Shown one piece after another: positions 18,312-26,985 of a stretch of 64,000 nt of DNA; position 1 is the stretch's first letter, and each line of letters starts with the position of its first letter. Origin of the DNA: Streptomyces sp. NRRL S-31 (lineage in GTDB: Bacteria; Actinomycetota; Actinomycetes; Streptomycetales; Streptomycetaceae). A program made the position numbers and the translations under genes. The notes below the pieces were generated by a model. It searched no databases and was not told the DNA's origin. It saw only the letters and a program-made list of their open reading frames with translations. Location: NCBI RefSeq assembly GCF_000718775.1, contig NZ_JOCB01000086.1, positions 1 to 64,000 of the forward strand. Reading direction: 5' to 3'.

Positions 18312-20042
18312 CTACTGGTACACGCGCACGTAGTCGACGAGCATCCGGGACGGGAACGGTGTCGACGCGTCGGTCGGGCCGGGCCAGTCGCCGCCGACCG
18401 CGAGGTTGAGGATCATGTAGTGCGGGTGGTCGAAGATCCAGGGTCCGCGCGTGCGCTCCACCTGGTCCTTGTCCAGGGTGAACACGGTGCGCCCGTCGAG
18501 GCTGAAGACGATGCCCTTGCCGTTCCAGTCGGCGGCCCAGGTGTGGAAGTCGTCCGAGAAGTCGGCGCCCGAGGGCAGCCCGTACGGCGAGCCGATCCCG
18601 TTGCCACCGTTGTAGGCAGGGGCGTGCACGGTCGAGTAGGCCGTCCGCACGTCCTTGCCGAGGACCTCCATGATGTCGACCTCACCGTTGTACGGCCACG
18701 GACGGCCGGTGAGGAAGTCGGCGCCCATCATCCAGAAGGCGGGCCACAGCCCGTTGCCCTTGGGCACCTTGATGCGGGCCTCGACGCGTCCGTAGGTGAA
18801 CTGGAAGGTGGCGCCGGTGTTCATGCGGGCCGAGGTGTACTGGCAGGTGGTGCTGCCGGTCAGCGGGTCGGGCGGGCAGGCCCGGCCGGGGCTGGCCTCC
18901 TTGCGCGCCTCCATGACGAGGTGGCCGTCGCCGTCCAGCGCGGCGTTCTGCTGGTCGGTGTAGTACTGCAGCTCGCCGTTCTGGCCGGTGCCGGGGTCGG
19001 CGCGCCACTTCGCCGGGTCGGGCTTGCTGCCGGCGGCCCCGTCGAAGCCGTCGCTCCACACCAGCCGCGGCGGCTGCGCCGGGTCCGGCGGCAGCGGCGG
19101 CGCCGGGACGGGGGCGCCTCCGGTGCCGTACACCTGGAACTCCCAGAGGGAGTAACCGTAAGGGGTGGCGCGTTCGGTGCCGTACATGCGGACGTAGCGT
19201 CCCGTGCCCGAGACGGCCAGGGTCTGTTTGAAGCCGGTGCCTGACGTGGTCGAGTAGATCGGCGTCCAGTCGGTGCCGTTGGGCGAGACCTGGATCTGGA
19301 AGGACTTGGCGTAGGCGGGGTCCCACTGCAGGACGACCCTGGTGAGCTGCGCGGTCGCGCCCAGGTCGACGGAGATCCAGCCGGGGTCGGTCCAGCCGGT
19401 GGTGGAGCTGGTCGCCCACCGGGAGGCCGGGTCGCGGTCGAAGGCCCGGGCCGGGGTGCACTCCCAGCAGTTGCCGTCGCTCTGTGACGAGGAGGCCGCG
19501 CCGGTCTTCCCGTACGACAGCAGGGTGTCCCCGCCACTGCCGCCGGGGTCGCCGCCGGTGCCGGCCGTGCCGTACACCTGGAGCTCCCAGAGGGAGAAGC
19601 CGTATTGAGTGCCGCGCTGGGTGCCGTACATGCGGACGTAGCGGCCGGTGGCCGAGAGGGTCAGGTTCTGGGTGCCGCCGGTGCCGTCCGCCGTCTCGTG
19701 GACGGTGGACCAGGTCTCGGCGTCGTCCGACACCTCGATGCGGAAGGCCCTGCCGTAGGCGGCCTCCCACTGGAGAGTGACACGGCTGATCCGGGCCGGG
19801 GCCCCGAGGTCGACCCTGATCCACTGCGGGTCGGAGAAGGCGCTGGACCAGCGCGTCGCCGGGTTGCCGTCGACGGCTCCCGGCGCGGTGAACGGGTCCT
19901 CGGTGCTCGACGCGACGACGGGCCGGCCCTGGGACAGCAGGGTTTCGGCGGCGTGGGCGCGGGACGCGGGCAGGCTGACGAGGGTGAGCAGGACGGCCGC
20001 GACCAGGGCGGGTATGCCTAAGCGGCGGAGCAGGGGATGCAC
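18312..20042 (-). CDS. Secreted GH16 beta-glucanase with two discoidin (F5/8C) domains
   Basis: 576 aa from GTG 20042. Signal peptide ends near Ala-His-Ala-Ala. Two tandem F5/8 type C (CBM32-like) domains follow (about residues 35-165 and 175-310; paired motifs RYVRMYGTQR and RYVRMYGTER), then a GH16 catalytic domain (about 325-576) with the active-site motif GEVDIMEVLG (ExDxxE) and the strand YVRVYQ at the very end. It should hydrolyse beta-1,3- or mixed-linkage glucans such as laminarin. Codon 8 is TTA (nt 20019-20021), suggesting bldA dependence. A perfect LacI-type palindrome sits 28 bp upstream and a LacI-family gene diverges from it. Confidence 0.92.
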   Translation of the reverse strand: MHPLLRRLGIPALVAAVLLTLVSLPASRAHAAETLLSQGRPVVASSTEDPFTAPGAVDGNPATRWSSAFSDPQWIRVDLGAPARISRVTLQWEAAYGRAFRIEVSDDAETWSTVHETADGTGGTQNLTLSATGRYVRMYGTQRGTQYGFSLWELQVYGTAGTGGDPGGSGGDTLLSYGKTGAASSSQSDGNCWECTPARAFDRDPASRWATSSTTGWTDPGWISVDLGATAQLTRVVLQWDPAYAKSFQIQVSPNGTDWTPIYSTTSGTGFKQTLAVSGTGRYVRMYGTERATPYGYSLWEFQVYGTGGAPVPAPPLPPDPAQPPRLVWSDGFDGAAGSKPDPAKWRADPGTGQNGELQYYTDQQNAALDGDGHLVMEARKEASPGRACPPDPLTGSTTCQYTSARMNTGATFQFTYGRVEARIKVPKGNGLWPAFWMMGADFLTGRPWPYNGEVDIMEVLGKDVRTAYSTVHAPAYNGGNGIGSPYGLPSGADFSDDFHTWAADWNGKGIVFSLDGRTVFTLDKDQVERTRGPWIFDHPHYMILNLAVGGDWPGPTDASTPFPSRMLVDYVRVYQ

Positions 20043-20070
20043 GGGCGACTCCTCAGTGGGGGGAAGGGTG

Positions 20071-20084
20071 AGGGAGCGCTCCCT
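20071..20084. promoter_or_regulatory. LacI-family operator
   Basis: AGGGAGCGCTCCCT, a perfect 14-bp palindrome 28 bp before the GH16 start codon. Its core GGGAGCGCTCCC is identical to the core of the published CebR (cello-oligosaccharide repressor) site in Streptomyces. The adjacent divergent LacI-family protein is the likely ligand. Confidence 0.7.
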
Positions 20085-20360
20085 GATGGGTGAGAATGGG
20101 CCGGTGTCGGTGGCCTGTCAAGGCTGTCGGCGACAGGCCCGTGACATCCCCGACGCACGTGCTGCGTCTCAGGGAACGGTTCCTGAGATCCACTGCGGCG
20201 GGGCGCGCGACGCCGGCCGACCGGCGCCGGAGACCGGCCAGTCGAGGCGACCGTCAACCAGGTGCACGGGAGGCGTCGTTGACAGGCGGATCGGGCCGTG
20301 GTCATCCTGGGGGAAAACGCTCCCTGGACTCGACGACCGGGCACCGGTGATCGGAAGGCG

Positions 20361-21353
20361 ATGAAACGACCCACGCTCGCGGTGGTCGCCGCCCGGGCCG
20401 GCGTGTCCAAGTCGAGCGTCTCCCGGGTCGTCAACGGGGAGACCACCGTCGCGCCGGAGATCCGGGACGTCGTCATGCGGGCGGTGCGGGAACTCGGCTA
20501 CGTGCCGAACGCCGCCGCCCGCAACCTGGTCACCCGCCGCACGGACGCCGTGGCCGTGGTCGTGTCCGACCCGCCCAAGGGCGTGGTGTCCGACGACCCG
20601 CTGTTCTCCACCGTGGTGCGCACCGTCAGCCGGGAGTTGGAGGCCGTCGGCAGACGCGTGGTGCTGATCCTCGCCGAGTCCGACGAGAGCCGGGCCCGGG
20701 TGGAGCGCTACGTGGCGGGGGGTCACGTGGACGGCGTGATGCTCGTGGCGCTGCACGGCGCCGATCCCCTGCCGGCCGCGCTCGCCCGCATGGGCCTGCC
20801 CGTCGCGTCCTTCAACCGCACCGCCGCGACGGACGTCCCGTACGTGGCGCTGGACAACGCGGGCGGTGCGGAGCTGGCCGTACGGCACCTGCTGGAGCGG
20901 GGCAGACGCCGGATCGCGACGATCACCGGGCCGCTGGACCTGTACGAGTCCCGCGAACGGCTCGAGGGGTACCGCGCGCCCTTGCGGGACACCGGCCGCC
21001 GCTCGATCGTTGCGCTGGGCGAGTTCACGCGCGAGTCGGGCGCGGAGGCCATGCGGCAGCTCCTGGAGGACGACCCGGACGTCGACGCGGTGTTCGCGGC
21101 CAACGACCTCATGGCCATCGGGGCGCTGCGCACCCTGCACCAGGCGGGCCGCCGGGTCCCCGACGACGTGGCCGTGGTCGGGTTCGACGACATCGAGGCC
21201 GCCGCCTACACCACTCCCGCGCTGACCTCGGTGCGCAGTTCCATGGCCGACCAGGCCACCGCGACGGTGCGCCTGCTGCTGGCGCTCATCGAGGGCGGCC
21301 CCAGGAAGCCGGTGATCATGCCGAACGAACTCGTGGTCCGCGAGTCCAGCTGA
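20361..21353 (+). CDS. LacI-family transcriptional regulator
   Basis: 330 aa from ATG 20361 (MKRPTLAVVAARAGVSKSSVSRVVNG), which places the helix-turn-helix at the very N-terminus as in all LacI proteins; the longer upstream frame is not family-like. The hinge is VPNAAARNLVTRRT. The periplasmic-binding-like sugar domain follows, with AVFAANDLMAIGALRTLHQAGRRVPDDVAVVGFDDIEAA near the C-terminus. GGAAGG lies immediately upstream. Divergent to the GH16 glucanase; expected to repress it and be released by a glucan-derived oligosaccharide. Confidence 0.9.
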   Translation: MKRPTLAVVAARAGVSKSSVSRVVNGETTVAPEIRDVVMRAVRELGYVPNAAARNLVTRRTDAVAVVVSDPPKGVVSDDPLFSTVVRTVSRELEAVGRRVVLILAESDESRARVERYVAGGHVDGVMLVALHGADPLPAALARMGLPVASFNRTAATDVPYVALDNAGGAELAVRHLLERGRRRIATITGPLDLYESRERLEGYRAPLRDTGRRSIVALGEFTRESGAEAMRQLLEDDPDVDAVFAANDLMAIGALRTLHQAGRRVPDDVAVVGFDDIEAAAYTTPALTSVRSSMADQATATVRLLLALIEGGPRKPVIMPNELVVRESS

Positions 21354-21506
21354 ACCGCGGCCGACCCCGGCAGCACCTCTCCATGGGGCCGGTATGGCTG
21401 TTCGCCACGGCCCCGAACACGAGGGAGGCTGCCTTCCACGACCGCGCCCGCCGCCTGTCGAACGTGGGCTACCGGATGACCGTGACGACGACGACCCTGC
21501 ACCGGC

Positions 21507-21690
21507 TCACCCACCCGCTTTCCCCTGCCCAGTGCCGGCCGGCCGGACCATGTCGCGGAGTTGGTCGGTGGCGGCGGCCGGGTCGGCACCGGACTCCAGC
21601 CGCACCGCGTCCAGGATCGCGGTCCAGGACGTCTGCCTGGCCTCCAGCACGGCGACGAGCAGTACGGCCGGCCGGGGGTCGTCCGGCGCT
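21507..21690 (-). pseudogene. C-terminal remnant of an unidentified protein
   Basis: On the minus strand the frame ending at 21507 reads PAVLLVAVLEARQTSWTAIL then LESGADPAAATDQLRDMV, an amphipathic helical C-terminus with good codon usage. It breaks down into Arg-rich sequence upstream and lacks a start. It could be the end of a small helical regulator. Nothing else is evident between 21354 and 21814. Confidence 0.35.
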
Positions 21691-21814
21691 CGGCGTCGCC
21701 GTGGCCGAATGGCAGAACGACGGGTCCGGGGAGGTCCGAAGGTCCGGCCGCACCCTACCTGGTCTTACTGAACGCTGAACGCGTCATGGGGCGGAGGCGT
21801 TGGAGGGGGAGCGG

Positions 21815-22372
21815 TCAGCGCTGTTTCAGTTGCTTGGCCACGGTATCCAGTAGCTCATCGGAGAGCGAGGGATCTGCGACAGCTCTCGCGAGGAGTGTGG
21901 CACCGACAAGAGCGCTGAGGGTGAGCAACGCTTCGGCGCGCGCTTCCTCGGAGTCCTTGCCGCCGAAGCGGTCGAGGTAGCCGCGGACCCTCTTCTCGTA
22001 CGCTTCTTTCAGGGCCGGGTCGCCCCGCCCGGCGGCACTGCCGAGTGTGACGAGGGCGCAGCCTGTGGCCGGGTTGTCGCGGTGTTCTTTCGCGAGGTAA
22101 GCGTCGATGATGCCGGCGCGCTGTTCCTGTCCGCTCTTCTCGGCGAGCTGCTCGACCGTCGTGGAGACCTCGGTCAGGGCGGCGGTCGCGGCCTGCGCGA
22201 TCAGGTCGTCACGGGATGCGAAGTGCTTGTAGAAGCCTCCATGCGTCAGCCCCGCTTCTCGCATGATCTCGGCGACACCGGGGCCGGACATGCCGTCCTG
22301 CCGGATCTTGCGAGCCGCGATACGCAGCACCCTCTCGCGGCTCGCCGCCTTCTCCGCCTGCGAGTGCCCCAT
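21815..22372 (-). CDS. TetR/AcrR-family regulator
   Basis: 185 aa. N-terminal helix-turn-helix: RERVLRIAARKIRQDGMSGPGVAEIMREAGLTHGGFYKHF, with the diagnostic GGFYKHF end of the recognition helix. The ligand domain has a Cys in TGCALVTLG, seen in TetR subfamilies that follow THGGFYKHF. Palindromes in the upstream region fit an autoregulated operator. The divergent crotonase gene at 22729 is the probable target. Confidence 0.88.
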   Translation of the reverse strand: MGHSQAEKAASRERVLRIAARKIRQDGMSGPGVAEIMREAGLTHGGFYKHFASRDDLIAQAATAALTEVSTTVEQLAEKSGQEQRAGIIDAYLAKEHRDNPATGCALVTLGSAAGRGDPALKEAYEKRVRGYLDRFGGKDSEEARAEALLTLSALVGATLLARAVADPSLSDELLDTVAKQLKQR

Positions 22373-22416
22373 GTCGGCCTCCCTTCGAGGAGGGCGGACG
22401 CCGCTCCTGCGTCAAG

Positions 22417-22448
22417 ATGATTTCCATCATACCGTTGACAGCGTCAAC
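22417..22448. promoter_or_regulatory. Tandem palindromes, probable TetR operator
   Basis: ATGAT-TTCC-ATCAT (22417-22430) followed by GTTGAC-AGC-GTCAAC (22434-22448), both perfect, 45-75 bp upstream of the TetR start. The word CAAGATGAT at 22413-22421 recurs near 22606 before the crotonase gene. Confidence 0.5.
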
Positions 22449-22728
22449 CACTCCGGGCTGCTCGCACCGACCCGGTGACGGCTCGCGTCGCCGGGCCTCC
22501 CCGGCACCCAGCCCACCTCGGGCGGTGAATCGTCGGATGCGCGCCGGCCGGCAGGCAGGATCGCGCCATCCAACGCCCGATTTCTGGATGATACTTATCC
22601 TCCACCAAGATGATGCGTAACATCCTGACTGCCTGACGGCAGCGTCCAGATCGCCGGCTACGGCGCGCGGGTCTTACGGACTCGCCTGCACGAAGATTCG
22701 GCACAACTCCGGTGACAGGAGAACAGCG

Positions 22729-23574
22729 ATGAGCGACAGCCCGACCCATTCGACGACAGCCGTGCACACCGTCGAGGAATCGCCCGCCTACTGGCGGGTC
22801 GTTTTCGACAACCCACCCATCAACGTGGTCGACAGCACCGTGCTCGAAGGCCTGCAGAACCTCCTCGACCGGATGGACAAGAGCCCCGACCTCCGCGTCG
22901 TCGTCTTCGAAAGCGCGAACCCGGAGTTCTTCCTCGCCCACTACGACATGTCCGGCGAGAGCCACAGCATCGCCCGGACGGCCGGCCGGTTCGGCCTGGC
23001 CCACCCCATGGACCCGCTCGTCCGCCTCACCCGGCACCCCGTCGCAAGCATCGCGAAGATCCGCGGCCGCGCCCGCGGGCTGGGCAGCGAGATCGTTCTG
23101 GCCTGTGACATGCGCTTCGCATCCCGCGAGAAAGCCATCCTCGCGCAGCCCGAGGTCGGCGTGGGACTGAACCCGGGAGCCGGCGGCACCGAGCGTCTTC
23201 CACTGCTGACCGGCCGCGGCCGCGCTCTGGAGATCATCCTCGGCGCCGACGACTTCGACGCAGATACCGCAGAACGGTACGGCTGGGTCAACCGGTCCCT
23301 CCCGGACGGCGAACTCGACGGCTTCGTCGATGCGCTCGCACGACGCATCGCCACATTCGACCGTCGCCCGATCGAGGCGGTGAAGAACCTCGTCAACCAG
23401 GTCACCCTGCCGTCCGTCGACCGACTCGTCGACGGTCAGACCACCTTCGCGACCGCCCTTCGCTGGCCGGAAACCGAACAGCGGGTCACCGCCCTGTTCA
23501 AGCGCGGGATGCAGCAGGAGGGGGACCTCGAAAACCGCCTGGGCGCCCACCTGCCCCACCTGCTCGACGACTGA
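22729..23574 (+). CDS. Enoyl-CoA hydratase/isomerase (crotonase) family protein
   Basis: 281 aa, ATG after AGGAGAAC. Crotonase fold: NPPINVVDSTVLEGL at the start, oxyanion-hole region IRGRARGLGSEIVLACDMRFA, and PEVGVGLNPGAGGTERLPLLTG with the conserved glycines. The second canonical acidic residue region reads GADDFDADTAERYGWVNRSLP. It may hydrate or isomerise an acyl-CoA; the exact substrate is not predictable. The TetR gene diverges upstream, giving a typical regulator/target pair. A strong hairpin follows the stop codon. Confidence 0.85.
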   Translation: MSDSPTHSTTAVHTVEESPAYWRVVFDNPPINVVDSTVLEGLQNLLDRMDKSPDLRVVVFESANPEFFLAHYDMSGESHSIARTAGRFGLAHPMDPLVRLTRHPVASIAKIRGRARGLGSEIVLACDMRFASREKAILAQPEVGVGLNPGAGGTERLPLLTGRGRALEIILGADDFDADTAERYGWVNRSLPDGELDGFVDALARRIATFDRRPIEAVKNLVNQVTLPSVDRLVDGQTTFATALRWPETEQRVTALFKRGMQQEGDLENRLGAHLPHLLDD

Positions 23575-23588
23575 GCGCCTCGCGGGCC

Positions 23589-23640
23589 GCAGTGCGGCGG
23601 GGCACAGGCCCCCTGGCTGGTTGCTGTGCCGCCGCACTGC
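23589..23640. terminator. Hairpin terminator after the crotonase gene
   Basis: Left arm 23589-23607 beginning GCAGTGCGGCGG, right arm 23624-23640 (CTGTGCCGCCGCACTGC); 17 bp pair with a 2-nt bulge. It starts 15 nt after the stop. Confidence 0.7.
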
Positions 23641-23765
23641 GTACCCGCGCGCCCGCCCCGACTTCGCCCTCCCGACCGGCCTCAGCGAAGTGTGCGCTGG
23701 TTGACGGTGGTGGCGTATGCCGGCCCCTCGCAGAAGGGCGGATTCGCAGCTGGGACCATGAGCGG

Positions 23766-24569
23766 ATGTCCGAGGAACCGAACCCGATGTCCGGCCTGTG
23801 GCCGCTCGTACCGCCTGGGGCCACCGACTGGCTGCTGGAACTGTGTGGCGACGGCCTCACCGGGTTCATGCCTCCTGCGATGCCTGACGCGGTGTGGGTG
23901 CTCAACGCCATGTACGAGCACGAACAGGGGCCAGGCGAAATGTCGTACGACGAGTACCACCAGGCACGCGTTGCCGACGGGAGTAGCCGGCCCCACATCG
24001 TCGGAGGCCTCGACCTCGACGCCGTGGGCATCGCCACGGGGGGAGGTCTGGGCCGTGCCCGGCACCCCGGCCCCGGCTGGCGGCGGCTGCGATGGACCGA
24101 GCTCGCCCGGCGGACCGGCGACCCGATGGTGCCCGACGGGCTGATGCCCTCCTACCGCTGCTTCCCCTCAGCCAAAAAGGAGGGCAGTTGGCCACTGGGC
24201 ATGATCCCGCCGACCGAAGGAAGCCTGGACCGGGAGACCTGGAATCGGCTGATCGCCACCCTCACCCGGTACAGCCCCGCAGGCGCGGATACCCGCTGCC
24301 TTGCCTACTACAACCCGCTGACGCTTGGAGCCACTGACCTCGACAACCTCCACGTGCGTGCGGGCCGGCTCGGCGACGCCGAGATGCTGTACGACCTGTC
24401 CGAAGCAGACTTCAGCCCGTCCAATCTCTGGGCCGATGACCGCTCCTGGGTCCTCTGCACCGACTACGACCTGTGGGCCACCAAGGTTGTCGGTTCACCA
24501 GCCCTCATCAGCGCATTGCTGGACGACTCCGAAATCGAGGCGCTGCGCCTGCCTTGGGCACACGTCTGA
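23766..24569 (+). CDS. Conserved hypothetical protein
   Basis: 267 aa from ATG 23766; the frame upstream of it is Arg/Pro-rich and overlaps the terminator, so it was excluded. Soluble, acidic, rich in Trp and Pro, no signal peptide or membrane segment. Recognisable stretches: SGLWPLVPPGATDWLLELC, YRCFPSAKKEGSWPLGMIPPTEG and DRSWVLCTDYDLWATKVVGS. It looks like an actinobacterial immunity/SUKH-like or uncharacterised single-domain protein, but I cannot place the family. No operon partner. Confidence 0.65.
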   Translation: MSEEPNPMSGLWPLVPPGATDWLLELCGDGLTGFMPPAMPDAVWVLNAMYEHEQGPGEMSYDEYHQARVADGSSRPHIVGGLDLDAVGIATGGGLGRARHPGPGWRRLRWTELARRTGDPMVPDGLMPSYRCFPSAKKEGSWPLGMIPPTEGSLDRETWNRLIATLTRYSPAGADTRCLAYYNPLTLGATDLDNLHVRAGRLGDAEMLYDLSEADFSPSNLWADDRSWVLCTDYDLWATKVVGSPALISALLDDSEIEALRLPWAHV

Positions 24570-24891
24570 AAGCCGCCTCCTACGAACTGGGGCGGCCGGT
24601 AGGGGATGGGCACCCCCGCCCGCGGCGCCGGGCGCACCGGGGTGCCTCCCCCTGGCTTTGTCCAGGACTTTCGGCAGCGGTTGTCCAGCACTTCGGGAGG
24701 CGCCCTGACGCTGTCGTGTTTGATGTGGCCCTTGCGCTGAGCCGGGATCGCCGGGGGTGTCCCGGCCGCCGTCGAGCGGACGGCAGAGGGCGAGGAGCCG
24801 GCGGTGCACGGCCGGGACGCGGTGGCACGCAGGGCGTACCCCTGGCCGCGCCGCACGACCACCCCTGGTCGAGTGCGGCCCGCTCAGCGGG

Positions 24892-25185
24892 CTACAGTTC
24901 GGCGGCGCGGACGAAGCCGGCGACCTTGCCGGGCAGGTCGAGGACGACCAGCAACTCCAGGTCCGGGGCGTCTTCCTGAGCGGCGGTGTGGTCGGGCATG
25001 AGGTCGGCGACGGCCGTGCGGATCGCGCCGCGGCTGACGCCGTGGTCGCGCGCAAGGGCGGCGATGGAGCGGCCCTCCAGGTACGCGGCGCCTACGTCGG
25101 CGGTCCTGTCGGCCGGGACGGCGGGGCGGGTTCTCCGACAGGCGCAAGCCGGCGGGCAGGCAGCATGAGGGACGTCGGGGATCAC
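24892..25185 (-). CDS. Short HTH protein, possibly a recombinase fragment
   Basis: 97 aa at most. The stretch AAYLEGRSIAALARDHGVSRGAIRTAVADL is a helix-turn-helix like that at the C-terminus of Hin-type resolvases or in small transposase-associated regulators; it is followed by DAPDLELLVVLDLPGKVAGF. The first 25 residues are Cys/Arg/Pro-rich and unconvincing, so the true start is uncertain and the gene may be a 5'-truncated remnant. The flanking DNA (24570-24890 and 25186-25391) shows no other gene. Confidence 0.4.
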   Translation of the reverse strand: MIPDVPHAACPPACACRRTRPAVPADRTADVGAAYLEGRSIAALARDHGVSRGAIRTAVADLMPDHTAAQEDAPDLELLVVLDLPGKVAGFVRAAEL

Positions 25186-25391
25186 TGTGGAGCCGGACCG
25201 CTGAGCGGCCGCCGCCGTGGAGCACTGGCCCTCGCCGACGGCCCCAGGTCTGCGCCTACCGGGGGAGCTGCCGCTGACCGCGGCGATTTGCCGCGCTGTT
25301 CCTGCCGCCGCGGTCGGGGAACCCCCGCGTTTCTTCCGGCGCCGACACCGGTGACTTCGAGTTGATCTCGGCGGTGCTCCATACTGGCGGT

Positions 25392-26192
25392 ATGGGCGCC
25401 AACACCGAGCTGTTTCGTGCCGTTCCCACCGAGGTGCGGCCCTACCTGACGGAGCTCGTACGCCGCACGCGCGCGGTGTGCGGTTCCCGGCTGACCGGAG
25501 TGGTCGCGGTCGGTTCCCTCGCGCTCGGCGACTACCGGCATGGCCGCAGTGACATCGACGTCACGGTCGTCGTAGAGGGCCCGCCTCCGGCCGCGGCCCT
25601 GCGGGAACTGGCCGACGCTCTCGATCACCGGCGGCTGCCGTGCCCGGCGGCGGGGCTGGAACTGGTCGTCTACGCGGCGGACTTCGCCCGTGTCCCGTCC
25701 GGGGAGGCCGGCTACCTGCTGGACCTCAACACTGGTGCTCAGCTGCCGGGCCGGACCGCCTTCGACACGGCCGGGGCACCGTCGTTCTGGTACGTCATCG
25801 ACCGCTCCGTGGCGCATCAGGACGGGATCGCGCTGTACGGGCCGCCCGCACCGGAGGTGATCGCGGCGCCCCGGCCGACGGACCTGTACACCGCGATCCG
25901 GGCCTCGGTGCGCGAGCACGGCGACGGTGAGGGGCATCTCGCCGACAACCGGGTTCTCAACGGGTGCCGCTCCGTGGTCTACTGCCGCACCGGGCGCTGG
26001 TTCGCCAAACGCGACGCTGCCGGTCAAGTCGCCGCCGCGGAGGAGGACTTCCGTCCGCTGATCGAGGCCGCGGTCCGCAGCTTCGAACGTCCTCGCGCCG
26101 CCGCGCTGTCCCTGCCCGGTCCGCAGGTCCGGGCGTTCCTCGGCTGGGTGCGAGCCCGCGTCGACGAGAACGCCGCGGCGGTCGGCGCCTGA
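25392..26192 (+). CDS. Nucleotidyltransferase-domain protein (AadA-like)
   Basis: 266 aa from ATG 25392. The nucleotidyltransferase motif is complete: VVAVGSLALGDYRHGRSDIDVTVVV (GS...G(D)...DxD). The C-terminal part is helical (NRVLNGCRSVVYCRTGRWFAKRDAA), like the AadA/DUF4111 helper domain of aminoglycoside adenylyltransferases. It could adenylylate a small molecule such as an antibiotic; resistance is a guess from fold alone. Stands alone. Confidence 0.75.
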   Translation: MGANTELFRAVPTEVRPYLTELVRRTRAVCGSRLTGVVAVGSLALGDYRHGRSDIDVTVVVEGPPPAAALRELADALDHRRLPCPAAGLELVVYAADFARVPSGEAGYLLDLNTGAQLPGRTAFDTAGAPSFWYVIDRSVAHQDGIALYGPPAPEVIAAPRPTDLYTAIRASVREHGDGEGHLADNRVLNGCRSVVYCRTGRWFAKRDAAGQVAAAEEDFRPLIEAAVRSFERPRAAALSLPGPQVRAFLGWVRARVDENAAAVGA

Positions 26193-26459
26193 CAGGGCAT
26201 TGTCGCGGTGGACGACCAAGGGGCCGCGGAGTCCGGCATGTACTTCACCTACTCACACCCGGTCCCGGGCCCCGTGAGGGCACGGTGAGGGCTCCCGGCA
26301 GCGTCGGCGGGACACTCGCACCGAAGTAGTCGGCACCCACTGGTGAACCTGGGCATCGTCGGGCAGGCCGCCGGCGTGGACGGGTCCTGGCCGGCCTTGG
26401 AGCGGTTCGAGGCGGTCGGCAGCGCGATCTCCGCCCGGCCGTCGCCCAGGCGCACGGCG

Positions 26460-26624
26460 CGCTCGTCGCCATGTGGGGGCGGCAACCTGCCTGCACCCAC
26501 ACCGATTGCCGACCTTGTGCGGTGGGCGAAGACGCGATGGCGGATCGAGCACGACTCCCGCGAACCCGAACCCGCATCCGAACACGGCCCGGGCCCGGAC
26601 CACTGCTGGGGCGGGGTGGCATGA
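26460..26624 (+). pseudogene. Transposase remnant (IS701/IS4-like DDE, C-terminal piece)
   Basis: GGGNLPAPTPIADLVRWAKTRWRIEHDSRE matches the region around the catalytic Glu of IS701-type transposases (usually NLP..TP..LV..AK.RWRIEHDYRELK). It then runs to a premature stop at 26622-26624, with no N-terminal DDE portion. The rest of 26193-26903 holds no gene that I can support. Confidence 0.55.
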
Positions 26625-26903
26625 TTCCCCGCCGCTCCGGCCCGGGCGTACCGTCACGGCGGAAGGGCTGGGTCCCGGCCGGTGTCCCAGCACCTGTGGG
26701 GCGACGGCCCCCGGACAGTTGCGGCTCCACTCGATCACCGGAGAAGCCCCCGCAAGGTCCAGGTCCCGCTGTGCGGCAGGAGAAGTGCGCCCTGGCGGAA
26801 TCGCCGCCCGTACCGCCCGGCTGGCTGGAGGGGCCAGCGGCGCACGACTCGCTGTGCCGTCGCACCGAGGAGCGGGATGCCGGCTCCATGGAGTCCGGGA
26901 CGT

Positions 26904-26954
26904 GAGCGAGCCGGTGGGGTGGGAGCCGCTCGGCCCCGCCCCACCGGCTCGCTC
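26904..26954. terminator. Hairpin terminator after the subtilase gene
   Basis: GAGCGAGCCGGTGGGG (26904-26919) pairs exactly with 26939-26954. It starts 32 nt past the stop codon of the minus-strand subtilase gene. Confidence 0.7.
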
Positions 26955-26985
26955 GGGAGCCACGGGCCCTCGGGGGACTACCGCG

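Noticed and set aside
20166..20186. Inverted repeat CTCAGGGAACGGTTCCTGAG before the LacI gene as a second operator
   Set aside because: Arms are off by one base around a shifted centre; too imperfect and different from the GGGAGCGCTCCC site to call.
25392..26192. Nucleotidyltransferase as an aminoglycoside resistance gene
   Set aside because: Only the fold motifs are visible; specificity cannot be assigned and no aminoglycoside genes are near.
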